From Acanthaster planci (taxonomy: Eukaryota > Echinodermata > Asteroidea > Valvatida > Acanthasteridae), in the NCBI RefSeq assembly GCF_001949145.1, contig NW_019091528.1, positions 1 through 64,000 on the forward strand: a DNA stretch of 64,000 bases. The letters are read 5' to 3'. Positions 1-8,681 of the stretch are shown one piece after another. The first letter of the stretch is position 1. Every line of letters begins with the position of its first letter. The notes beneath the pieces are model-generated. The model did not search any database, was not told the DNA's origin, and saw nothing but the letters and a program-made list of their open reading frames with translations. Both the position numbers and the translations under genes were made by a program.

Positions 1-599
1 TAAACGGTCGACAATTAAATTCAGACTCCTATGAAATCTGTTACGTGAATACTATCCATTAGTCCGTATTTTGATTTTGAGAGCCCCAAATCACAAATTT
101 TATGTGTTGATTTACTCATTCTGATACACGAAAGGTATTCATGAATTGGAATTATCATGTGCCTTGCCGTTGACAGATTAACCACAAGCGATTGAAGGCA
201 AGTCGAAATCTTTTGAAAACCCGACCAACTGTGCGATGATGCAAGCCACGCTTTGCGCATCGTTTTGTTCCCCAAATACATCACGCCGTTTGCCCAATTT
301 TTTTTTTAACTCGGGGTCTGATTTTTTCGAGAGATCCAAGTCTGAACTTTGAGGCATTCAGTTGAAGGTTGAATTATTGAATCATTCCCTCAAAGAGTAG
401 ATTTTTAAGCATTCACTCGAAGTATGGATGAATTTTCGAGCCGTTCGCTTGAAGTCACAAAATGTTTCGAGGCATTCTTTCAATGTTTATTGGATTTTCA
501 AGGTATCCAAGGGAAAATCAAGCCTCAAAATGCGGGTTGGGTTAGCCGGTTCCTTTAACCCGTTTGTTTAATTCATCTTGTTTGATCCATCCTCATCAG
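1..599. other. No gene seen; intron or intergenic sequence upstream of the VCBS-like exons
   Basis: No convincing coding exon was found. From about 330 to 500 there are loosely repeated phrases of the type 'aggcattc...tcgaag', which look like degenerate repeat sequence. A pyrimidine-rich tract ending in 'catcag' at 597-599 is the probable acceptor of the first visible exon of the next gene, so at least the right part is probably intron and the gene may begin outside the window. Confidence 0.4.
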
Positions 600-2845
600 A
601 TATGGAGAATTATGAGCCAGATCCGCCAATATTCAATATGACACTGCTCAACTACAGCAGTGTCGTGAAGCCGCGTCGCTACGACGTTCACAACCTCGGC
701 GTGCCGTCCATGTTCCACGGCTGGGTGGATGTTCAGGGGCAGGGCGCCGCCAACGACTACTGTAGGTAAGGCAAGGGCTGAACGGATTCGTCCACGCAGA
801 CGGCACGGACGTGTGTACATTGAGATACAAATTAGTTGTGATTCACTCAATGTGGACCATTGGCCGCTATTGTTAGTCACAAATCGCCAAGAACAATGCT
901 GTTTCCACACAGAATGCGTGTAAGTGTGTTACGACCAATTTTTTGAACAAAACTTCGATACCTGCAGCAACGTCTCTGAAATGGATACTAGAAAGGATTA
1001 TGTTAAGTAGGAAACCTTAAATATTTGGCTGTGATTCATAAAGTCAAATGGTTCAGTGACATTGTCTGACTTGAGGGGAGGGTCAGCTGAGTACTGGAAA
1101 GACAAAATGAAAAATTTCAATTAGAAATGACGAATCTGACCGATCTGCTTGATTTCCATGCTCAGGGTGGTCACCAACTCAACCGGCGGCTACCTGCTCT
1201 CCTGCTCGCTGGCTGGAATGGGAGGCAGCCAGAGTGACCTCAACTACAACAGCACTGGGTCTTGGTTTGATGCAGGTCACGTGGATACGTGGTACATGAT
1301 GGACGTCAATGGGGACCGTAGAGATGACTATTGTAGGTAAGAGCGTGCTTTGGGAGCATAATTCTGTTGGACTTACAGCCTTCCAAATCCCCACGATGTC
1401 TGTGCGGCCTAGTCGTCGATTCTGCACCAAATTACAGTTTCCGGTACGGTCTGGATTTTTGTAACCGTATCCTAATATGATTTGATTTGCACTGATGACG
1501 TCACGGTCTGTTTACAACAGGCTCGTTCTTAAAGGAGCTGGAAGGGAATAACGGATCGGAAGCTCCATACTAAAAAGCCAGACCTGCCAACCTGGCCGTA
1601 CTTCTCAGAACCACACATACTCAAGAAAGAGATTGATACATGGTGTAATCGCAATCATTTTATTCATCTAGTTTCTTTCACCATGTTGTTGTTTTGTTTT
1701 AATGGCGCTTTCAGCAACTCAGGCTATTTGCACCAATAACTGTACGTTTATTCATACACTTTATTAATCAGCATCACATTACGGAGTTAGTAAGCAGGTC
1801 CAGTTTTAGAGGCAGGAAGAAACCGGAGTACCCGGAGAAAACCTGCGAGAGCGAGTATGGACTGGAAACCAAATGCACTTAAAGCCTGGGCCAGGCCGGT
1901 ACTCGAACCCGGGCCTCATTGGTGCAAAGCGAGGAAAGAACCGCCACGCTAACCCGTTCCCCCTTCTTTCACCATGAAAACCTTCAAGTCTTATCTGGCC
2001 GTACTTGCTCCTCGGGTCAGGCATTACCACACAATAGATTACACATTTAAATGAACTGCAGGCTCATTTAAATACCTATCGGGCTCGGGCGCTTTAGCAG
2101 ACCTGCCAACATGCTGTACTCCTTACTGAAGTCAGGCATTACCACACAATAGATTAAACATTTAAATGAACTGAAGGCTCATTTAAATACCTTCTAATCT
2201 ATTGTGTGGTAATGCCACACATGTACGGCATGTTGGCAGGTCTGCTAAAGCGCCCGAGCCCGACGTCATCAGTGCACCTAAGCCTTTTGATGTGATGAGC
2301 CAGAGTTGCACGTGAAAGTTGTACGCATGCTTCACTTAACACGCGCAGCAAGCCTTAAAAACGCTTGACTCATATAGGCTCACTACTCATCAGTTATAAA
2401 AGGGGACTTCATTCTATGCATGAGTAGTTTGTGAGAAAAAAAACTTTCTTCCTTTACATCATACTTTTGAACCACACCGCCCTTACTAATTGGAGATGTC
2501 TTGATGATCACAAATTCCAAATTTCACAAGGGTGGCCGCGGCTCACTACCACAGACTCGTGCGTAATTTGAAGCCGCAGCCAAGTAATTCAGAAATGACC
2601 TGAACTGGTTTATCATCGCCTTTCTCTCAAGCGCTTTCAAACGATTTCAACTTATTATCCATCACACCGTCCATTTTTATCTTTCGTTGTGGCATGTTAC
2701 CTACAGGTGCACTGGCTGCATACCGGCAACCCGTGTTTCGTGTCTGCTGGCCGGTGAGGGTGGTTTCAAGACAGAGACATTAGACTACGAGCCACAACCA
2801 GGTGGCTGTCACTACCGCACCGTGAACCCTTTCTTCGGACGATAG
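600..2845 (+). CDS. VCBS/FG-GAP-like repeat protein, last three exons (5' end not resolved)
   Basis: Exons: about 600-765, 1166-1336, 2707-2845 (TAG stop). The two internal junctions are phase 2 and split an Arg codon (AG|G). Exon 1 ends in ANDYCR, exon 2 in the loop DVNGDRRDDYCR, and exon 3 opens RCTGC. Each exon holds one repeat of about 57 residues with the plan 'C-R-V-V ... L-L-S-C ... D-x-N-x-D-x-x-D-D-Y-C', so cysteines recur at fixed places beside a DxNxDxxxD loop. That loop is the calcium-binding signature of VCBS/FG-GAP repeats (established). The exon 1 loop (DVQGQGAAND) has lost several acidic positions. The first exon boundary is uncertain: its acceptor implies phase 1, unlike the others, and an ATG at 602 could instead be a start, though no signal peptide follows. 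Poly(A)-like AATAAA motifs lie at 3445 and 3562. The role is unknown; secretion or lumenal location is inferred from the cysteines. Confidence 0.6.
1800..1975 (-). repeat. tRNA-like dispersed repeat (SINE-type fragment)
   Basis: Read on the minus strand, this stretch contains 'gggttcgagta', a good match to the RNA polymerase III B box, followed by a conserved 'ttttctccgggtactccggtt' phrase that recurs in many animal genomes as part of dispersed repeats. It lies in the last intron of the VCBS-like gene. No cloverleaf with an acceptor stem is visible, so it is not a functional tRNA. Confidence 0.5.
2014..2262. repeat. Palindromic element with perfect 35-bp arms and internal direct repeats
   Basis: Arms at 2080-2114 and 2228-2262 are perfect reverse complements over 35 bp (beginning cgggctcgggcgc). 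Inside, 2135-2156 and 2195-2216 form a second inverted pair. In addition, 2014-2078 and 2131-2193 are near-identical direct copies of about 63 bp. The layout looks like a MITE nested in, or duplicated within, the VCBS-like gene's last intron. No coding capacity was found. Confidence 0.75.
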
Positions 2846-3991
2846 ATCCCGTGTGGCTAGAGGACGGTACAGGATTGTTGGATGGACGGATCGGTCCATG
2901 AGTTCTCTACAAATTAATGAGTACTGTGCTTTAGCTAACAATCCTAGCTCTGTTTGACGGTTAAGCCTCTAGACGCGCTTTTAATGTGCCTGACCCAAAC
3001 ACGGGTCTTCCCTATTTGAAGAGGATGGCTCAGTATCTCATGAGCATTTGGAAGTCCTCAGAAAGTCTTCAAATCCTACATCGGTAAAAGTCTTTTGTTC
3101 TTAGGTCCACATATGGTATGTCAAACAGCGCACGCACGAGCACAGCTACACCTAAATGTGAACTTTAGATGTTCTCTCAAATATATTCTGTGGATGAAAA
3201 GGATGGTGAATGAACTCCTAAAAACGCAGTCGTTACGCTGATTTTAGTTCTGGTACTTGTAACTTGCATTTTCCGGAAAACCCAACAGAGGAGGTTTATT
3301 CCCCTTTTTTTAAGTAAGCTACCGAAAAAAAGGTATTGCATGATGCTCTGAGACTATTACAATGTGTTTTTTTTGTATTTGCCAGCGGAACTTCGGTGAC
3401 AAGCGGGTGGGACAACTCTAAGTGTTTCAAAATTGGACAAAGAAAATAAATTGAGGTTAAAAGGTCTCGTCTTCAATCGTAAAATGACTTGGATTCGGAT
3501 GAAGATTGCAGGACGTGATGCGAGTCAACCAAATATGACCGGACAACCCCTTCGATAACAAAATAAACTTTTCGAAAGAATAGCAAAGTACTACGTTTGT
3601 CATAATTTTTTAATTAAGTTGTTCGCTTGTATATAACATAGCATTGTGTGAAATGTTACGTGTTTATACATTATAATCGTACAACATATGCGTGAAGTTA
3701 GTTATTATTACACATAAAAGTGTGCTGTAGTGCTGAAACAGAGACTTGATAATTTTTTGTCGATGTCGTGAAAAAATAAACTACATTTTTAACACAAGTC
3801 GTCTGAACTTCTATTGTAAATTCGTCCGTCAGTAAATGAAATCGCTAATCAAATGTACATTTTACTGGCTGTAGCATAAGTGTTAAATGTTTACATATTG
3901 CAAATTCAGAATTTGACCACTAGACCACTTTAGGTGACACGTGGAAGTAGCGACCTTCTTGTCCTCGGCACTCTGGCAGAAAGGAAGATTC

Positions 3992-4252
3992 GGTACATTG
4001 GTTGTTGATTTTCAGTACAATGGTTGATAATTTTTGGTACAACGGTGGATGAATTTCGGTACAATGGTTGATGATTTTCGGTACAATGGTTGATAATTTT
4101 AGGTACAACGGTGGATGAATTTCGGTACAATGGTTGATGATTTTAGGTACAATGGTTGATAAGTTTCGGTGCAACGGTGATGATTTTCGATAAATTGGTT
4201 GATAATTTTCGGTACCATAGTTGATAATTCTCAGTACAATGGTTGATAATTT
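3992..4252. repeat. 22-bp minisatellite, about 12 copies
   Basis: Units follow 'gttgat-attttcggtacaatg' with small changes. Every third unit carries 'gtggatgaatttcgg' instead, which gives a higher-order period of 66 bp. Because 66 is divisible by three, the minus strand stays open for more than 80 codons as a repetitive peptide. That reading is a by-product of the repeat and is not annotated as a gene. Confidence 0.9.
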
Positions 4253-4409
4253 TCTTTCTCGAGCTAAATAGGCCTATGGCCTAACTAGAGATGGGACGTC
4301 TGTCTGGGCATTTGAGATCCCCATTGTCTGAAGAGGCTGTTTATTACTTTTTTATCCTATACATGCAGGACCCATCAATTGATCAAATCAAAAAATATAA
4401 ATACAGACG

Positions 4410-4545
4410 TTTCACAATAGTGCGCCTCCAAGAGTTTACAACACGTTGACTTATCCCATTGCGCGAAATCTGTCGACCCAATGTGCGTTTGATAAGGGTC
4501 GATAGATTTCGTGCACTGTAATCGGTGTAACTCTTTGAGGCGCCC
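4410..4545 (+). repeat. Dispersed inverted-repeat element, copy 1
   Basis: It begins 'cgtttcacaatagtgcgcc' and contains 'gcgcgaaatctgtcgaccc'. The right part repeats the left in inverted form around 'cgcctc(c)aagagtt', giving a weak palindrome. A related copy in the opposite orientation lies at about 29240-29345, so it is a mobile or once-mobile family. Confidence 0.6.
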
Positions 4546-5913
4546 TTCTGGTGTGATTTGCCTGTATTGATGAATTTACCTCATACAAAAAACGTAAACC
4601 CTGTAATACAAATTAACAACTTGCAACAGACCATTCACAAGGAAGCCAATTTGTTCATGTTCATTGAATCTAGTTACTCGATGTAATCTTTCCAATTAAG
4701 AGGAGCCACGGTATTTTCAGTGCTAAAAATTTTGAGCTTCACTTTCATTTTTTTTGCTTAAAACGTTTAGAATAAATCACTAATTTTCAATTATTAGTTA
4801 TCGTAAATGACATCAATCTGTACTAAATTTTTTTCATTACTTTCACTTTTATTCTTAGATTCTCCAAATCAAGAAATTAACCTTCCTTTCAATTCAATAT
4901 GGCCGACCTGTGAATGAGGTCAGTTGCTCCCACTAAGGCCAGTGATCTGTGAGGGTGGATTGTTGGCCGAGAAAATTACTTTTATATGTCCAGATTGAGT
5001 TAAACACTTGAAAATTTTGATGATTATTGCTTTGAACTTCTATTGGTTAAAAACTAAAAAATCGGCTAAACTTAAAAAAGATACGAAGTTAATGCAAACT
5101 GCTAGCTAACGTCATTTACCTGAAATAAAGTTGATACACGAATATGGTTTTTCTAATTGATATCAATCATATAAACACTTATCCTATGTTTCTACTGCTT
5201 TGACAGATCAATATCTGGTTGATTAAGTCCCTGTAATAAACACAGCAGAAATACCCTTAGATGCCAGGAATTCGAATGGTTGTTGTAGGCCTAAAAAGTG
5301 AGAATATAGCGGGCGTAGGTATTTGGCCAAATATGTTCAGGTGTTTTAGAGGTCTTTAATTTAATTAAATAAAGATAATAACAATTACCCCTGAAGGAAA
5401 AACTTGAGTCTCGGTCTTCTCCGGCCGCTTCTTGACTCGACGAAACAGTGAAGATTTAATATGTACAATAATTAATACTAAGGAAATGTGTCCTTCCGCG
5501 GGAACAGTCACCGTAGGGAGAAAACACTGCCTAATCAGATCCTATCCCCGCATCTGTACACAAGTTGAACTAAGAAAAAAATGGCTGCTAGATGAAGTAG
5601 TGGACCAGTGACTTGTGGAAGCTCGGCTGCACAGCGAAGGAGTGAATGTTGCATTCTGCATGCATTAAGCTTTTATACTTACTTTGCTGGAATGAAGAGC
5701 CCTACCCTGTCCAGTGAATTCAATTATAAAAGCCGCAGGTCTGAACAAAGAGGGGGATTAACCGACCTCTGAAAAAGCCAGGGCAGGACTGCAACGCTAA
5801 AGCTGTTCAGGAATTCACTACAGTGTGAAATCTATGTACACGCATTGCCCTTAAAGTTAGCTACTGACAGGAGGCTAAAAAGATGTTGAAACTGACAGCC
5901 AAGAATAAGCAAA

Positions 5914-6151
5914 CAGGGGCAGATCCAGGGGGCATGGAGCTCGCACGCCCCCTTTTAATCAAGATATATAAATTCTAAAAAAAGTATAAAGAGGTTTCTG
6001 AAAATTCCACCACAGAGCGCCTAACACAAAGTGGCTCCGGACGATACCTCACGCCGTGAGGGCATTTTACCGTTACTGATTTAGTTCATAGCCCCCTTTT
6101 GGCAAATCCAGGATCACCCCCCCCCCCTGGAAAATTCTGGATCCGCCCCTG
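5914..6151. mobile_element. hAT-like MITE
   Basis: It starts CAGGGGCAGATCCAG and ends CTGGATCCGCCCCTG, near-perfect inverted termini of about 15 bp. The 5-bp sequence 'gcaaa' sits on both sides (5909-5913 and 6152-6156), a possible partial target duplication. CAGGGGCGGATCC-type termini are typical of non-autonomous hAT elements (established). A related, more eroded copy is at 51971-52162. Confidence 0.75.
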
Positions 6152-6275
6152 GCAAAGAAGGAAAGGGCCGAGGAATGATGATGCCCTAGAAGTAACGACG
6201 TGGGAACAACGAACTAAATCAACAAACCTGATCAGCGAAAGTTTGTAAATCAACTGATATTGACAGGGTATGCAT

Positions 6276-7361
6276 CTATCGGGATATGATCTTGCGCAGA
6301 CAGCTGGAAGGTTCGGGGATCTGATGGTACCGGCACCGCAACATCTGACGAAGCACCCCCTTGAAGTGTGGGTGTTTGGCCCCGTAGATGATCGGGTTGA
6401 CACTGCTGTTGAAGATGACCATCATTCCAGTCCAGGGAATTGCCGGATCGCTAGAAGAGATCATGCTTGAGATAGCGTAAGGAGCCAGGCATGCCACGAA
6501 AGCACAGATCACGTAGAACAAATTCTTTGTGATCTCCACCTGTAGTTTGCTAAACCTGGTGGATTGGGGGTTCTTTGGGGGTTGCGGTCGGATTGTAGTC
6601 TTGGAGCTAGACAGGTAAATCATCTCGATACTCATTCCCTTAGCCTTCATGTTCTTCAAGTGGCCTCTGATGTGGAGGTAGATCTTGATGTAGCACACCA
6701 ACAAGATGATAAGAGGGATTGGGTACCCGGCGAGAGAGGCCACCAAGCTGTAGAGATCTTGAGTCTTCAAGGAGTCCTCCTGGTTGATGCAAGTCTTGTA
6801 TTTCTCGGAGTATCCCCACTTGCCGAACCCGAAATAGGGTAAAGAGACTAAAACAGCAGGGTATAGCCACGTGAAGGCCAGCATAGCTGCCATCTTCTTT
6901 GGGGTGTAGATGGAGCAGTAGGTGGCTTTTGTCTTGGTTATGAGAACGTATCTGTTTATGGCGATTGCAGCCAAGTTCATAACGCTACCTCCCAGACCGA
7001 CGAAGAAAAGACTACCCATGACAGCGCAAACAGTCAGCGGCACGTCCTCAGGCCATCCGTTCAAGCTGAACAGTGCCAGCGCCGTGAATGGTGCCGTGTT
7101 GCACGTCAAGAAGTCGGCTACGGCCAGGTTAACCACGAAGGCGTTGGTGCGAGTCTGGAGTTTCCTACACATGATAACCGCCAGGATCACCAGGAGGTTT
7201 CCCCCGAAGCCTACAACGGCCACCAGGGTGTAGACACAGCCGATGATGATCCTTTGGACTGGGTCTTCAAGGTGAAAGTCATACTTCGTGAAAGCTCCGT
7301 CAGTTGACAACAAATCAGCCGACGAGCAATTTGTAGACGCGTTTGTAATGCTTTCTGTCAT
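6276..7361 (-). CDS. Rhodopsin-family (class A) GPCR, intronless, orphan
   Basis: A complete single-exon reading frame of 361 residues. Landmarks in order: N-glycosylation sites NAS and NCS near the start; TM1 with GNLLV (about 38-62); TM2 with NLAVAD; a conserved Cys before TM3 (VPLTVC) to pair with Cys in the second extracellular loop (YKTC); TM3 ending INRYV in place of DRY; TM4 with FTW; TM5 with a YPIP turn; TM6 with CLAPY, so the usual CWxP tryptophan is missing; TM7 with NSSVNPIIY, then a short basic tail containing cysteines that could be palmitoylated. NRY in place of DRY is seen in melatonin-receptor-like and invertebrate TRE1/Moody-like receptors, and this protein best fits that broad group. 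The ligand cannot be told. Intronless GPCRs of this kind often come from lineage expansions. Confidence 0.9.
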   Translation of the reverse strand: MTESITNASTNCSSADLLSTDGAFTKYDFHLEDPVQRIIIGCVYTLVAVVGFGGNLLVILAVIMCRKLQTRTNAFVVNLAVADFLTCNTAPFTALALFSLNGWPEDVPLTVCAVMGSLFFVGLGGSVMNLAAIAINRYVLITKTKATYCSIYTPKKMAAMLAFTWLYPAVLVSLPYFGFGKWGYSEKYKTCINQEDSLKTQDLYSLVASLAGYPIPLIILLVCYIKIYLHIRGHLKNMKAKGMSIEMIYLSSSKTTIRPQPPKNPQSTRFSKLQVEITKNLFYVICAFVACLAPYAISSMISSSDPAIPWTGMMVIFNSSVNPIIYGAKHPHFKGVLRQMLRCRYHQIPEPSSCLRKIISR

Positions 7362-8681
7362 GGTGAATAAGCCAGCAGTTACGGTAAAAAAAAGCAGAAT
7401 CTTTGCTTTGTTTGGCTACCGTGACTCCAAGCTTCAGTGCGGTAAGCTTGGGCCCCTTGGCAAGACTGTCAGAATGAGGAAATGAAGCTGATTTTATTTC
7501 TATGGTGACACTACTACTTTTGCTCAAACAGCTTCACACCTTTCGTTTTAATTACATGATTGATGTTTTCCTTGCAGTAACTAGCGCTCCAACATAGATC
7601 TACCGGGCTACGTGCCGAGGAGGAAATAACGATGATTCACATCTAAACTATGTTTTGCTTTTTGTTCGTTTTTACGTAAACGTTTGTGGCCAATTTCAAA
7701 GCTAATCGTGTCATACATTGTATCATTTCTGGGAACAGAACAAACAAACTCTTCCTGGTTTGTAGACTTCAATCAATTTACCTGGCTTTTTTGCCTGTTT
7801 TTACTCCTCTCAGTTAGTGTTATTTCAATAACCGTGGCCTTATTCGACTTGGGACTGATGGCCTGTTGATGAATGAAATCCCTTTCATTTCCACTGAAGA
7901 TTTCCCTCTTGATTTCGGTAGTTTTACATTTCCATTATGAAGATTTATCAGGAACAGAAATAAATAAAGATAATGGTAGTCAGATATTGGTGAGGTGAAA
8001 AAAATATAATTAAATAATTTCATTTAAAGGTAATGATATTTCCGCTACCGATGCACAGTCATGACCAAAAAAGTATTTGCAACATTCCTTCAAAAGCTGG
8101 GCACCTGCTATATGCAGGCTGCTGACGAGTTGCCTTTGGACTGAGCATTTTATTAGCTACCACGCGAGCGCGAGCTAGATGCAAACCTGACGCTCAGTAA
8201 AGATGTTATAAGGGCCTATGCAAGTTTTCCTGAAGTCTTACAGTGGCCGAGTCAACTTCCAGGGCGGGTCAGCCTTTGCACCCTGTCCTCTGATCGCCTT
8301 CGGATCTTTATTACCCAGCAAATCAGAAGAGTACTGTGCACTGATTTCGAGTTTGGCGTCATCATTCCACAAACCTTTGTTACCGACAGAGATAGTCGCT
8401 GTTGGTAGTGGATATACGCACTTCTCGCATAGCTTAAAAGTTCCCTCATTTTTTGTTAATGATTAAACTTCCACCCGAAGTAACGACAGAAGTGTAAATA
8501 GATATTGCCCAGCCGCGTTATGATACCATATAGGTCTGGACCGTGAACCGAAGATTAAAAAGCCCAGTGTTACTGTTGTTGATTGCGTTGACCCCAAACT
8601 AAGCACTGCAAGACATATACATGTATCAAAACAGGTTCGACCTCATTGATGCAGATATATAACAGGTCTTCATCGAGAGTC
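7362..8681. other. Intergenic between the GPCR and MAM gene A; divergent promoter space
   Basis: The GPCR reads leftwards and gene A reads rightwards, so about 1.3 kb must hold both promoters. No repeat family was recognised. A 'tatataa' lies at 8656-8662, only 20 bp before the gene A start codon and thus too close to act as its TATA box. A short open frame at 8218-8466 has no recognisable domain and is not called. Confidence 0.4.

Larger units (their letters stand above)
2846..6275. other. Intergenic: 3' flank, minisatellite and MITE debris
   Basis: No gene recognised. After the VCBS-like stop codon the region is AT-rich, with several AATAAA motifs (3445, 3562, about 3773) that could end that transcript. 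It then holds a 22-bp minisatellite (3992-4252), an inverted-repeat element (about 4410-4545) and a hAT-type MITE (5914-6151), each listed separately. Between 4560 and 5910 I see only AT-rich unique sequence. Confidence 0.5.

Noticed and set aside
3920-4174. 84-residue repetitive minus-strand frame
   Set aside because: A direct product of the 22-bp minisatellite, with no start context or homology.
8656-8662. TATA box for gene A
   Set aside because: It lies only 20 bp before the start codon, so transcription would begin at or after the ATG.
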